Below the pieces are notes generated by a model that saw nothing but the letters and a program-made list of their open reading frames with translations, was not told the origin of the DNA and made no database searches. Shown one piece after another: positions 1-11,826 of a DNA stretch of 64,000 bases; position 1 is the first letter of the stretch; every line of letters starts with the position of its first letter. The translations under genes were made by a program, and so were the position numbers. Source of the DNA: Microdochium bolleyi (lineage: Eukaryota > Ascomycota > Sordariomycetes > Xylariales > Microdochiaceae); NCBI GenBank assembly GCA_001566295.1, contig KQ964249.1, positions 682,001 to 746,000 on the forward strand, in the 5' to 3' direction.

Positions 1-3000
1 TAGGGCTTAGCGCGGCCTGCGTGCTGGCCATCACGCGGGGAAGTCGACGCGACGATACCGTGCAGGCATCAGCTGGCCAATTGATGTGCTGCGGACGGCG
101 TCCAGGCCTCCCAGAGGCTCCCAGAGGTTCACGATGTATGGAGCAAGCTTGTCCGGTTGATCTAGTGTACTCACATTTCGCAGGTGATGCGAGGGTGTTG
201 CTACAACTCGGATGGTGTCGACCTTGGCGTGGGGTTGGGATCTGGCGGAGCAGCCAGGCAAGATCATGCATGCCCATGCTCGAAATCTCTCGCTGATTGT
301 GCAACACAATCACAAGTGAGCGCTAAGCCTATTTTGACTGAAACCCAAGGCATCACTCGGTTGCCGCCAAACCACATCACACAAGCCGCGGCGCCGCAGC
401 CCCACTGGCAGTTCAGATCAAGGGTGCGTGCGTGCTGTGGAGGCGAACTTGTCTTGGTGTTTCGTCATACAAGCGTGTGATAATCGAGCTTCACTTATGA
501 GCAGCTAACGCCCAGCTCCAAGGACCATGTCAATCAAAAACGGCCTCATCAGCGCAGGTTCTCTGTGGAAGAGTACATCTCTGATGAGCTGTGTAATGCA
601 GAAGTAGATACTCACGGGCCTGCAGTCCATACCTAGGTGTTGAATGATAGAGGCAACGACCAGTCGGTGCATGCTCTAAGACTGAGTGCCTCGACTCCGA
701 TGTTGCGTAATATAAGACATCGGTGTTCGCGCTGTCTCTGTAGACGGTGACCATGGGACCTTGCGTGGACGGGAATCGCGACAGTTTCTCATACCACCCC
801 TCGTGACAACACGCCATGAACGGCAACAGATGGATCAATCGTTTGTCAAGAAGGTGGCGGCAGCGGAGGCGTCAATTGCCGATCGTCTTGTTCGCGTTGG
901 CTTTACATCATAGTCTCGACGAAGAGCTGTATCCCCACCCAGCGTCGAGTCCACATGAACGAGACTTCAAGTGGTGCAGCCATCGATAGAAAGCAGCAAT
1001 CCAATCCCGAGGAATCATTTCCTCTCTACGGTGGGATTCGGTCGATGTCATGTTTGAGCTTGCTGGCTGTGTTCGGATAACAGAACGGGGCGAGACCGCA
1101 GACTGCCTGACGTCGTTGCTCCTGGCATGGCATCTGAGAACTTGCGAGCTTGCTACGAGGAGCCAGTGAGAGGCAGTTGCACGGTGAGAGCCATCGATTC
1201 GGCAGCGCACGACATCTGTTGCAGCATAACTGTAGTAGTGCCTCTTGGTAGGCACGCGCAAGCCGGTACGAAGGCTGACACTGTACGGCGAGGCTCGAGC
1301 ATGGGTGCAGTCGTTGGACGAGTGCCGACGAGGCGAGCATTCACGGCGAGCGCCCAGCGTGAAGGCCCCTTCAGAGAGAGCGGGATACGGGGGAAAGCTG
1401 CACAGAGCGTGTGTGAGGGGAGGGCCAAACTACCAGCAAAACTGGGTGGGCGGGAAATCAGCTGCGTGCCACGCTCTGGCTGTGCGCACCCACAATAAAA
1501 GCAAAACACAGCAACCAAGCCAGCCCAAGCCATTGCGACGCATGCGCACGCTAAGCATGGGTGACCACCAGCTTGCAAGCGGCACGCCCATGGCTGCAAG
1601 TGATACACCCAAGTGGTGGGCACAACGCGACCATCCAGGTGCGCAGTGCTTCAGATGCTGGACAGTCAGCTTGTGCCACAGGAAGAGCGTCCGTTGTATC
1701 CTCGTGCCTGTGATGCTCGACATTGCACTCAAGAGCTCAGCAACTTGTTCGCGATGGAGTTGTTCGCAGTACACTCGTGGCGGCGCACTCGGGGATGGCA
1801 TGACCTTCGAGAGTATTCCAGAGTATGGCTGGCACTGATGATCCTGATCCGCAATGGGACGAAGAGGTACGCAGCCTTGAACGAACGAGGGGCTTGGGGG
1901 GGGCCATCGATCCTGACTCCTGTTTTGCCTGGTCGGGATGGTGATGACACGGTGCGCATACCAGGTAGAGGTGTTGAGGCTGCTGGGAGGGAATGGTACA
2001 GGGCGAGTGGCAGGTGGTACTCTTCGCAGGCAGGAACTCGGCTCAGAGGACTAGAGGTTGTCCCTGCCGCGAAGGAGGGCCGCGAGCGCGTGGTCGGACA
2101 GCCGGCGGCCAGCTGCGCACCCAGAGCGGCTGAGGCTCAAATGCGCGGGACTCTGGATACCTCGTCCTCTGCGCAGCTGGCGCAGGACGAGGAGGTACCT
2201 CTGGTTGGAGCGGGCGTGGTGGCAGGCGTGGTCGCCAGTACGCCCGGTGCGGTGCTGCAGTACATGGTGCCCACAGTGTCGTCGCCAGGGCCCTGTGCCT
2301 CCTTGGCTGGCCGCCCTTGGTTCCGGGCGGTTGCTGCAGCCCGGGCAGGGGAGAACCGAGCCAAAATCACTCATGCCCCATGCCACTCCAATCTGCGCTG
2401 TGAGCCGGCTGGCCACTCGCCCCTCCTCCTTGCGCACGAGGCATGGCTGCGTGCGTCAAGTCCGGCGTAGAGGCCGCTCCTGCCCTCACACAAGGCACCT
2501 AGGCCCAGCCCGGCTGGCCCAGCAAGAGCAGGAGCGACCGACCAAGACTGGCTTGGGAGGGAGCAAGGCACTCCCACTTGCGCCCACTCCCAGCTCCTCC
2601 TCTCGGCCGCACCCCCCCAAGCAGAGCAAGGCATACCAGGCTCACACACACACGGACACACCAAGTCCAGTCTGGCCCAGCAGCCCGCGCGCGTGCACCA
2701 CCCGGCCTGCCACCACACAATCACCCACCCACAGTAAAAAGGCGGGCGGCCTACGCTCCCCCCATACCAGTTTCCCTCTCTTCTCTCCCATACAAATCTC
2801 CCACCCAAATCCCGTCCTCTCACACACAACTCATCCTCACTGCCAGCACTGCGCTGCACAACTGTCAGTACCTCGCCCGCCCTGCCCGCATCTCCCCATT
2901 CACAAGTCACCATCACGACACCGCGCAGCCGCCTGTGCAACAAGTCAACCTCGTCGTCCCGACTTGCTTGCAGCTTTTGGCCTCGGTTCCCCGTCGATTT

Positions 3001-3184
3001 GCACCCTTCCAGACCTCTCGCCTCTCGTGAGAGTGGCTGTTTGCTGCCCTCATCCATCACCACCTGGCTTACACGGAGCCACTGCCATCCGCCTACTAGT
3101 CGCACAGCCCACTGACACGTGCATCCCGCATTACAGCTTCAATCACAACCACCACAAATCCGATTTCACCAGAAATCCTCTCAG
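1..3184. other. Gene-free left end and NHP6 upstream region
   Basis: No ORF here shows a recognisable domain, and the long open frames (for example around 1613-2470 and 2058-3392) are low-complexity Pro/His/Ser/Arg-rich translations of GC-rich DNA. From about 2640 the plus strand becomes strongly C/T-rich, with CA runs near 2640-2660 and CT blocks near 2760-2830. That is common in promoters and leaders of well-expressed filamentous fungal genes, so this part probably belongs to the NHP6-type gene downstream. Confidence 0.5.
2740..3184 (+). promoter_or_regulatory. Pyrimidine-rich promoter/leader of the HMG-box gene
   Basis: C/T-rich sequence with very few purine runs leads into a CAG|GTATGT donor at 3185. 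CT-rich tracts upstream of start codons are typical of strongly expressed genes in filamentous ascomycetes. No TATA box is assigned and the transcription start is not visible, so the limits are approximate. Confidence 0.35.
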
Positions 3185-3475
3185 GTATGTATTATCATGC
3201 CCTGCAGCTTCCCCCGAGCTTCACGTCGCGCAATCGACGCGTTGGCGATCGCAATCGTGTTTGCGACCGGCACCACGTCTGCATTCAATCACCCCAAGCC
3301 CACTTGCCCCTCACCCAGTGTCCGAGCTTCGCTGTCGCTGCACGCGCAACGCGTCTCGGTACCGCGTCTTCACCCCCTGCACCAGGACTTGAGGCTCGGC
3401 TTCCACTTGATTCAACCACCGCAGAATGTCACCAATGTGTCCCATCACACAATGCTAACATTTATTCCACTATAG
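3185..3475 (+). other. Probable 5' UTR intron of the HMG-box gene
   Basis: A good donor (CAG|GTATGT at 3185) is followed by a branch-point-like GCTAAC at 3454-3459 and an acceptor CTATAG ending at 3475, ten bases before the ATG at 3485. The interval has no continuous frame leading into the HMG-box protein. I infer a leader intron of 291 nt. A transcript read would settle it. Confidence 0.55.
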
Positions 3476-3484
3476 TCCTTCATT

Positions 3485-3843
3485 ATGCCTAAGGAGACCA
3501 CCACCAAGCGCGGCAAGACCGATGGAAAGGTCAAGCAGAAGCGCGCCAAGAAGGGTAAGTCTCATCAAGCCTCTTGACTTGTCGAGTCCCCTGCTAACCA
3601 TGCAACTTAGACCCCAACGCCCCTAAGCGTGGTCTCTCCGCATACATGTTCTTTGCCAACGAGCAGCGTGAGAACGTCCGTGAGGAGAACCCCGGTATCT
3701 CGTTCGGCCAGGTCGGCAAGATCCTGGGTGAGCGGTGGAAGGCCCTCAACGACAAGCAGCGCGTCCCTTACGAGACCAAGGCTGCCACCGACAAGAAGCG
3801 CTACGAGCAGGAGAAGGCTATCTACCAGGCCGACTCTGATTAA
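3485..3843 (+). CDS. NHP6: NHP6-type HMG-box chromatin protein
   Basis: Two coding exons, 3485-3554 and 3611-3843, are joined across a 56-nt intron (GTAAGT donor, GCTAAC branch site at 3593-3598, TTAG acceptor) and encode 100 residues. A basic N-terminal tail of about 22 residues rich in Lys and Arg is followed by a single HMG box. The box opens with the NHP6-like DPNAPKRGLSAYMFFANEQR and contains the EVGKILGERWK-type second helix (here GQVGKILGERWKAL). Size and organisation match yeast Nhp6A/B (about 93-99 residues). These abundant non-histone proteins bend DNA in the minor groove without sequence specificity and assist FACT, Pol II and Pol III transcription in the nucleus. The start is fixed by the basic tail and an in-frame ATG just after the leader intron. 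Identity is clear; the symbol is by homology. Confidence 0.93.
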
Positions 3844-6428
3844 GCATCCGTCGCCACTCAGCGGATGCTCTGTCTGGCTGGCACTTCGTGTCCGCCACCC
3901 TTTGAGGCTGTAACGCTTGACGATGCGATGACGGTGTGTGGTCATCTGCCCCGGCAGCGTCGCACCACAGCGGACGGTTGGGATTCTTTCTTCGCGTGTA
4001 ATTACGGTATCGGTCGGTGTTGAAGCACAGGGATGTGTTCTGCTTTTCTGGAACTGCGTATTCATTGCAAAGGGATTGGGCTACGGGCCTCAAGGTAGCC
4101 ACGATTCTACGACTGTAAAGTATTGAGTCTGATACGAAGACAACTATTTGAACAACCACGTGGGCTTCTGTCATAACATGTGCGTGCATAAACTGCCTGG
4201 AAATGAAAGTGTATGTTTCAACCCGCTCAGTGCGCACCGCGACAACTAGAACGCGCCTCATGCAGCCATGCACAACCTTCGTGACCAACAACCACCTCAC
4301 GGCCTCGAGCCCAAAGTCCTAGACCATCTTTCTTCCCACACCCACTCGAGCCAGACCTGGCACGCCAGGATCTTCCGAGTGCCGGCATGGCGTCCCAGGC
4401 ACCCGGTGCGGCGCCGCCCAAATGAAATCAAGATCCACCACGGCCGATGAGACGGCGCCGGAGATGTCCCCACGCGCCGCCCGGCTGAGCTCCGCCTTGA
4501 AATCGGCCCCTCCAGTACTCCCTCTGTCCAATCACCACCATCTTCTTTGGTGTTTTGGCCGGTCACTTTTCCACTGTCCCGGTGCTGATTTCAATTGTCA
4601 CAGTAATGTCAACGTCGATTGATCACATTCATCGAGCCCCCTACACCGAGACAATGGGCTCGCGATGCCGAGCAGCAGTTGCGATTCACAATCTGCACTC
4701 GTCACGGGGCATGCAAAAGCTTGACTTTGCACACACAACTTGGCCGACGGTCAATCCGTCTCCGACTTGCCCAGCCTGCAGCTCGACTCCAGGAGACCCT
4801 TGGTGCACTATTGCTCCCCCAAACCCCATTAATCGAGTTCAAGGAAAGCCCATGCGTATCACCAGGACGCATTGCAGACTCGCCGGTTTCCAAACCACTG
4901 GCCGTCCCAGACTCCAGCGATGCCAACTCCGCCAAGCCCAGACTGGCCCGGTCGCAGCAGCAGCCACGCCGCAGCACGGATGTGATTGCCTCCCCGTCTC
5001 ACCACCGTCTACCCCTCGTCGGCCCCTCCGCTGCTGGCTGGCCTGCAGCTGCCGGGATGTGCATGTCGACTCCACGCACTGCTGCAGCAGACTACGGCCT
5101 CAGCCAACGAGGACCGCAGCAGCGGGCGCCAGATGACACCAGAGAAGCCAGTCTCCGTCCGACAATCTGCTGGGCTAGTCCTGCTCGCATGCGTTGGCAG
5201 TAGTAATGCGACAGGCCGACTGTCATTCACGGGAATGCGAGCTGGCGAGCCGAAGCAAAACAAGTGTGCCCGCACGATCTGGTCAGCGCCGTACGTGGCT
5301 GTTCCAACTGCTTTATGTGGTCGTTAACTCTCGTGCGACATCATTGTTGCTGTTGCGACGGCTGCGCGTCTTGCCACTGAATGAACCACGGCCTATTTTG
5401 GCTACTGCCGAAGGCTTTTCCGGGTTTGTGCGCCACGCATGCCAATGAGGGCATCAGCAAGTGGTGTCATGCAGAGTGGTACGCGGATTCGTGTTGTTGA
5501 CTCTCGGCACCGTAAGCTCGCTCGCTCGCACGCCGCCAGCTGTTCCCTGTCTCTCCTCCTCCTCCCTTGTGCTTTGCAAATTTGTCATCGCCCACGTCAA
5601 CAACACACTTTCCCTCCTCGTGCATGCACGCATTGATGATAGCCCACCGGCTTCCGAGCAGGAGCCAGTGTTGTGGAAGCGACCCCCCTTCATTGCCAGG
5701 TGCTTTGTGGCGATTGTCCCGTGCCCTCATGCTTGACATCTTCCGGCCCTGTTCCCCTGCGGTGTTGCCGTGGATTCAGTGCACCGCCGCCCAGTAGCCG
5801 TTCCATTGGGTGCAATATTTTGAGCGTCTCCCGGGACTCGCATCGAGGTCTTCTACGATATTCCCTCGACGACGAAGATAGCATAACAACGTGCATCCTG
5901 GATCGCGTACCCGGAGTGTCTGCAGCGGTGGACTCCATCGCCGGACCATCAGTTCTCCACCAAGCCACCTGGCCGGCCGTCTGCGGACCACTCCCGGCGT
6001 CTGTATCAGACGGGGTGTGGTGGGTTGCTTCCTGTTCCGCCGCATCTGCTGCCGCCCAGCCCAACCCGGCGGCGGCGGCCCAATTCTACTTTAAACCACA
6101 CTAGACCGACTTGTCGTCGTCTCCCCGTCGTCTCCTTGTCTCCTTCCCCACGCTTTACCCCGGACTGGGCTGGTACGCTAGAGCCATCATCCTCTGGAGG
6201 ATAGAAATCCGGCCTTGTCCTTCGCAACGACCGAGAGCTGGCTCGGCTGGCTTCACGGCATCGGAACGACGGAAACCATCTCGCGTCTGTCATGACGGGC
6301 CGCTAGGTCCCCTCACGGCCTCGATCTTGATCATTCTTTTCCTTGCCCTTTGTGGACTCTCAAACACCATCCTCAGAGTCCCTACCGGACTATCATAATC
6401 AACCTGTCCGCTGTCACTCACCGCCAAT
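3844..6428. other. Intergenic, 2.6 kb
   Basis: Holds the 3' end of the HMG-box transcript and the upstream region of the nine-exon gene. Several open frames of 140-200 codons occur on both strands (for example 4555-5136), but all are Arg/Ser/Pro-rich with no domain. 6100-6420 is pyrimidine-rich and probably the leader of the next gene. I see no RNA gene or mobile element. Confidence 0.5.
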
Positions 6429-8750
6429 ATGCCGCCTTTCATGGATCAGTCCACCCAGCTCCTCAGCGGTTGCTGCCACGAGGCCGAGCGCGCCGCCATC
6501 GTAGCGGGCCTGCTCACCGGCCTACGCAACAGTCTCCCCGGAGCGGCCAGCTCGTACCTGACCAATGTGGTCGAGAACATCTACATCATCAGCCACCTCC
6601 TGCGCGATGTCGCCGACAAGTGCCAGATACACATCAGCCGCGCCCGCGTCGTGCTGGAGTACCTGGGCGTCCTGCTGCCCTGCCTCTCGCGGACTTTGCG
6701 GGATATGACGGGCTTCTACAACGATACGACGGTCACCAAGGACGTGAGGTGCCGCAGGATGTACCATGCGATGAGCAATGAGCTGCCCAGTCTGAACCTG
6801 CCGGGACGGTTCGTGCTGTACACTACGTTCTTGAGGTTGCTGAGAGATCTTGTTGTGCGGTGAGTGGTGTCCCTTTCTCTTAGTTTACCGAGGCCGGTGT
6901 TGTTGTGTGCCCGTGTTTGGATGTAACTATGCTGACTCGCCCGATGACAGATCGCAGAACTTTGACCTGAATGCGATCGACTCGCTCCGCCGGCGGATTC
7001 TTGAGTTGAGGAAGGCTAGGAACATTGGTATGTCGAGGAGTCTAACAAGATCATGTACCGGCATCCCTGAGCAGCTTGCTGACACCCACAACCAGATCCT
7101 CCAGCACCGAGTACTCAGCTCGTCAGGAGAGAGCTCGCCATGACATATCTTGAGGAGCCAATCGTATGTTTCTTCTCTTTGACTCTTTGATCCCCCTATT
7201 GTGTATGTGTAGTTCCTGACCTGGGCTGTAGGTCGGTCACTGGGCCGAATCCATCTTCACTCAACCTCTGCCCTGCCGGAGAGAGTTTAACAAGGGCGTA
7301 TAGTAAGTTGTCTTTCAACGCTGTGCCACGAACCATCATGAAGCTCACCAGCAAACTCATAGTTCTCCATCACGCGGCTACGGGGATAACAAGCAGCTCG
7401 GCCACTACAAGATCCCCCCGGACGCTCAGGTCCTTGTCAAAAGGTAACGCCAGTCACTGCTCTGCCCAATCATCTAACACTTACCCTTGCCGCCTTCCAA
7501 CGGAGTCCACAAGACTGACAGGGTATCGGCGCGGTGCCTTACAGACCTTTCGATAACGACAAGATCTGCATAATCTTCTACCTCACTACGACTGACAACA
7601 TCCCCTGGCTCTTCATGCGCACGCTCGAGGGCGGACTCTCGTGGGTCGACATCCTCGGCGCGCACGAGCTCTGCATCAAGCGCATCCGGCCCTCGACACT
7701 GTGCCTATCAAAGTGGGACCACGTGAACAGCCGGGCCAAAGCATGGGCGGACTTGTCGTTTATTACTTGGGAAGGTGAGTCTCAATCTTTGTCGCTTCCC
7801 TGCGGTATCACGTCAAGTCTTGACTCTGCTCTGCTCTGCTCTGCTCTGCTCCCGTGCTTGCAAATCTCAGTGAGAGATATGACGTTGAAGTTTTAAGGAA
7901 ACGATATGCTGATAAAGCTGTGTGTTCACAGAGATGGTCCTGTTCTACTGCACATTTATCGTGCTCAAGGCGCAGAGCCCGACGACCATTGGCGCGGACG
8001 TGACCGGTGTTATGAAGGGGGAGAGGAAGCTCTTCCAAGCGTAAGTTTCTGCACCTTGCATTGTCCACCCAGCAATTCTCGTCCCTTCTTGGATCCCTTC
8101 CTCTGTCCTTTGGCCTGCCAACCCTCTCACCCACAACGTGCAGTGTCACTGACTTGAACGCAACAATAGCCAAATCTACGAGGGCAACTTCCACCACTGC
8201 CTCAGCGTCATCCAGGACAACGAGACGCGCGGGCTGCGTCTGCACGTTTCCATCTGGGACGGCGAGTTCGCTGGGTGGCCTGTGTGGACTGCGTTCAGTA
8301 AGTGCTATTCTCTACTTCTCTCGTTCCCTCCCTCTTGACCTCGCCGTTCGCCTTTCCCCTCTCGATCCCCGTCAACCCAAGAGTTCCAAGCAAACTTATA
8401 CCATGTTCGATCAAGACCGGGCTAACAATATAACTCCCACGGAAACAGTCTCCCCAGCATCCTCGTCTACCTGGGTGTCCCGCAAGTCCCGCAAGCGCAT
8501 CGTGATCCGCAACATTGAGCCGTACGTATTCAGCGACATCTACCAGCGTGCGCGACCCTCCTCGTCCTCCCGACGCGGCAGCGGCAATGGCAGCAGCAAG
8601 AGGCCGTCTTCCGCCATGGGGATGGGCGGCGACCTGTTTGAGCTGCATTTTGTCCACGAGGAGGCCGCGCTCCGCTTCAAGGACATGTTCAGCGCCATTA
8701 TGGACCACAGCGCGACCGAGTCCTCCGAGGACGGGTCGCCGATATCGTAG
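6429..8750 (+). CDS. Conserved fungal protein of unknown function, nine exons
   Basis: Exons 6429-6859, 6951-7027, 7096-7163, 7232-7302, 7363-7443, 7545-7774, 7932-8040, 8170-8297 and 8449-8750 join in frame with GT-AG introns of about 60-160 nt and encode 498 residues. The intron before 7545 uses the acceptor CTTACAG; the nearer CTGACAG at 7521 would break the frame. The N-terminal 145 residues are helical in character with several hydrophobic stretches. The middle holds hydrophobic beta-like segments (ICIIFYLTT, VLFYCTFIVL), and the C-terminal part has a basic block (SRKSRKRIVIRN), a Ser/Arg-rich linker and a final amphipathic segment. I recognise no catalytic motif, signal peptide or named domain. 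Continuity of frame over eight splices argues strongly that the gene is real. Its function is unknown; a PH-like or scaffold role is only a guess from the C-terminal pattern. Confidence 0.8.
7824..7850 (+). repeat. CTCTG pentanucleotide repeat in an intron
   Basis: About five copies of CTCTG lie inside the 7775-7931 intron of the nine-exon gene. Length changes here would not touch coding sequence. Confidence 0.85.
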
Positions 8751-9585
8751 AGAGCTGAGAGGGTTGCGCACTGCGCCAAGCACACCTTTTCTGCAGAGGT
8801 TCTGTCTCAACGTACTCCTACCTTCACATCTTCTCGCTGCTGCGGGGAATCCGAGTTCTGTGCTCATGACACAGAACGTTTCTGCGCCGTGAAGCACGGC
8901 AGCAATGTTTGCAATCTCGGCACTGGATGACCAACAAAGAAATCAAAAGGCTTTCCATGCCAAAATTCTCACGACTTTACGACAAACGACCTAAAAATTT
9001 CTGACGACCAATAACGACCTCACGACTTCCAGTTTCTCCAAGCCTTTTCACCATTTTGCTTTTTTCCCAAAACACCCCACTTTGTCTTTGTCACGATATC
9101 TAAAGGTCTTCCGAAGCGAGTTCTTTCACATCTCTTCCCGATTTTACCTCTTTTCTGTTCTTTCCACTTCTCGTCACACGCGACGCTATTGTCCCGGTCT
9201 TTTCGCCTGTCACGGTTTCTCTCAAAATGGAGTCGTTTGGGGTGGGGTCGGACAGGCTACATGAAACACAATGATACTCCCCTCACACCTCTGCGCAATA
9301 AGTGCAGCTTTCTTCACTTCCCCTTTCAAACCACCTTCATCGTTTTTGCACGGCGGAGCTTGACAAACTCCCATGCTCAGGCGATCTCCAATAAGGGGGA
9401 AAACATCATATTCCTTGAAGCTGTTTGTTGGTGTCCCAGCCTAGCTCAAATAATCAGAATGAAAACGAGACTTATCATTCCTTGTACCCAAAGATCACAT
9501 CGATGCCCTTAAACACTGGCTCTACTCTCTGTATGATAATCGGACCATGTTCGCACACAAGTGCCTTGTAAGACTTGTGTGGGTT

Positions 9586-9596
9586 GGGGGGGGGGG

Positions 9597-9685
<89 letters not shown>
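9586..9685 (+). repeat. G13 followed directly by T87 homopolymer
   Basis: Thirteen G residues (9586-9598) are followed without a break by 87 T residues (9599-9685). On the minus strand this reads A87 then C13. No target-site duplication or reverse-transcriptase remnant is visible beside it. It could be the tail of a retroposed transcript, a replication-slippage tract, or an assembly artefact. Confidence 0.95.
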
Positions 9686-9686
<1 letters not shown>

Positions 9687-9840
9687 GTAACTTCGTCCCA
9701 AATGTTCGGTTCGCCTGGCATGTACAGGACCCTGCCGCCGTCTTGCCACGAAATCGGGTCCCCAGTGTTCTGCCGCAGGAGAGCAGCAGGACACTACGGC
9801 TCAGGGCCCGGGCTGAGGAATGGCGAAGTATCGCGACTCG

Positions 9841-9874
9841 GTGCGTGCGTGTGCGTGTGTGTCGTGTGTGTGTC
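9841..9874 (+). repeat. GT/GTGC microsatellite
   Basis: An imperfect run of GTGC and GT units interrupted by TC, in non-coding DNA about 150 bp after the poly-T block. Confidence 0.8.
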
Positions 9875-10097
9875 TAGTCCGACGATAAGCAGAGTTGTAT
9901 AGATCATGACCGGAACGTAACATCATCAGACGCACAATCTAGCAGGACCAGGCACGACTAAAGCAAGACGGTCCCACGCGAATGCTTCACACATTTCAGA
10001 ATACCCAGACACGTCTGCACGCTTGAAGAATCTACGAATTCTGGGGGCCACAGCCAAAGCCACACGGCATCTATCGTGTTATTATATATATCTGTGT

Positions 10098-11826
10098 TCA
10101 TCTGTACATCGGAATGACCGCCCTCTCCGGCTCCACAACACCATTCGCCCCGACTTCCTGCTGTTGCTGCTGCTCGCCGCCGCCAGACCTACCTGTCCAG
10201 CGCGACGACGACACCCACGAGAACCGCCGCGACATGCTCCTCGCCCCTCCTCCTCCTGCCCCGGTCGTCGTGCTCCCGCCGCCACCAAGCGTGATCGTCT
10301 CGACCCAGTCCTGCACCCTCCGGTGCCGCTCGGCGCCGCCGGCGCCGGGCCCGTAGTACCACGCGTGGGCGCGCTCCTCGCGCGTCTGCGCCGCGAGAAC
10401 CAGCGACGGGTCCGAGACCAGCGTGAGCAGGGGGTGCGCGGCGAGCAGCAGGGCCGCGGCGAGCGCGACGAAGGACCCGTCGAACAGGGCGAGCAGGATC
10501 TCGACTGTGCCGGCGCCGGCGCCGCCGCTGCTGCTATCGTTTGGATTACCGATCGTGCTGGTGGTGGCGGTGCTGCGGCGCCAGGAGGGCTGGGAGAACT
10601 CGACGACGCGGAATGCCGTGCGGGCGAGGATGAGGATGGTCGCGATGATGAGGGCTGCGTAGAAGAAGCCCCGGCCGAAGCGGCGGCGGGATCTCGAGCG
10701 CGGGGAAGGCTGGGCTGCTGGTGGCTGCGAATGGTGTCCATGGAGGTGCCGCTGCTGGTGCTCGTCCTCCTCGGCAATGGCGTACGGGACCTGTGTGTAC
10801 TGGCTTGCTGCCGCCGCAGGCGGTGCGGTGGTCGTCGCGGCCACGGTAACAGGCGCCGGCATCCCGGGCATTCCGCCTCTGCTGGTGTCATCTCCGTCCC
10901 TCTGGCTCCGCCCGCCGCTGCCGCTGCCGTCGCCCCCGCGCTGCGACTGCAGCAGCCTCCGCCGCCAGCCCGAGCTCGCGTTCTCGAGCTCGACGAGCCC
11001 GTCCCGCATGGCCGCGCCGGGGCGGAACGTGCTCTGCTGCCACACCACGACGAGGAATCGGTAGCCGGCGATGCACAGCGCGTTGAGCTGCAGCACGAAG
11101 CCGATGATGACGACCATATCGCCCGCCGAGATGCTGCTGGCGCTGCTGTTGCTGCTCGCATTTTGCTGCTGCTGGAGAACATAGTCGCTCTGTGCCTGTC
11201 CGGAGAGGGCCGCGCCGATGGCCTGGACGACAAGCGTCACGGCGCAGAGGGGCAGGAGGACGCGTGAGTACTTCTTGCTGTCGACCTTCTCTCCATCTGT
11301 ACCGGGCGAAGGTTGCTCGTCCGCAAGCAGGACTGTCAGCTGCTCGAGGCTGAGCGATAGACTGCATGAAGTCGTTAGCAAGGTCCCTCCAAACACGCAA
11401 AACAAAACGACTACAAGCCGCGGGAACCACCACGTCAAGCGCGGAAAACCCAGTCACGCAAAGCAACGAAAAACAAAAGGGACGAGAAAAAACCCACGCA
11501 GCGGTAAGGAATATAGGCGCGATGACAAGCAACACCAGCTGCGCCTTGAATCCTTCGCTCTGGGCAGGCCTCTCCCAGCCGTCGACGCGGTAGATGTAGC
11601 CGGCGAGCTCGAGCAGGCACGCCATGGCCAGGCACAGCGTGAAGGGCATCCACGCCGCCGCCGCTCGCGCCCGGACGCGCTGCGAGGGCCGGTGCCGGTG
11701 ACGCCGCCGCGCCAGGATCGTGACCACGAACGAGGCGCAGGCCGCGACGAGCACGCTGTACACAGCGACCAGCGAGAAGCTGAGCGCCAGGCTGGGCCGG
11801 TAGCCGTACAGCGAGGTCGACGCCAT
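10098..11826 (-). CDS. RTA1-like seven-helix membrane protein
   Basis: Two exons on the minus strand, 11826-11498 and 11361-10098, encode 530 residues. The intron has a GTGGGT donor, a GCTAAC branch site and a GCAG acceptor. The start is the ATG in GCCATGG at 11826; the frame opens seven codons earlier with a GTG. The order of features fits the fungal RTA1/lipid-translocating exporter family: LYGYRPSLA before helix 1, a second helix with LAGYIYR, helix 3 with QLVLLVIAPIFLTAA, then VTLVVQAIGAALSG, a helix with VLQLNALCIAGYRF, RTAFRVVEF, and a last helix ending AAHPLL. Family members sit in plasma or internal membranes and are linked to 7-aminocholesterol or toxicant resistance and sphingoid-base export. 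Unusual here are a long Gly/Ser/His-rich insert between helices 5 and 6 and a Gly/Gln-rich tail. The substrate cannot be told from sequence. Confidence 0.85.

Larger units (their letters stand above)
8751..10097. other. Convergent intergenic region with homopolymer block
   Basis: Lies between two convergent genes, so it should hold both 3' UTRs. From about 8930 to 9560 the DNA is less GC-rich than its surroundings and carries several CACGAC/ACGACC words, but no gene is supported. The G13T87 tract and a GT-rich microsatellite (both listed separately) lie here. Confidence 0.5.

Noticed and set aside
2058..3392. 444-codon ORF upstream of the HMG-box gene
   Set aside because: It is a Pro/His/Ser/Arg-rich translation of pyrimidine-rich leader DNA, overlaps the proposed 5' UTR intron, and has no similarity to any family.
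7522..7544. Alternative exon start at the CTGACAG acceptor (7521) in the nine-exon gene
   Set aside because: It would put the following exon out of frame; the CTTACAG acceptor ending at 7544 preserves the frame.
10023..11267. 414-codon plus-strand ORF opposite the RTA1-like gene
   Set aside because: It is a GC-rich antisense frame with Arg/Ala/Gly-rich composition; the sense strand encodes a recognisable seven-helix protein with a proper intron.
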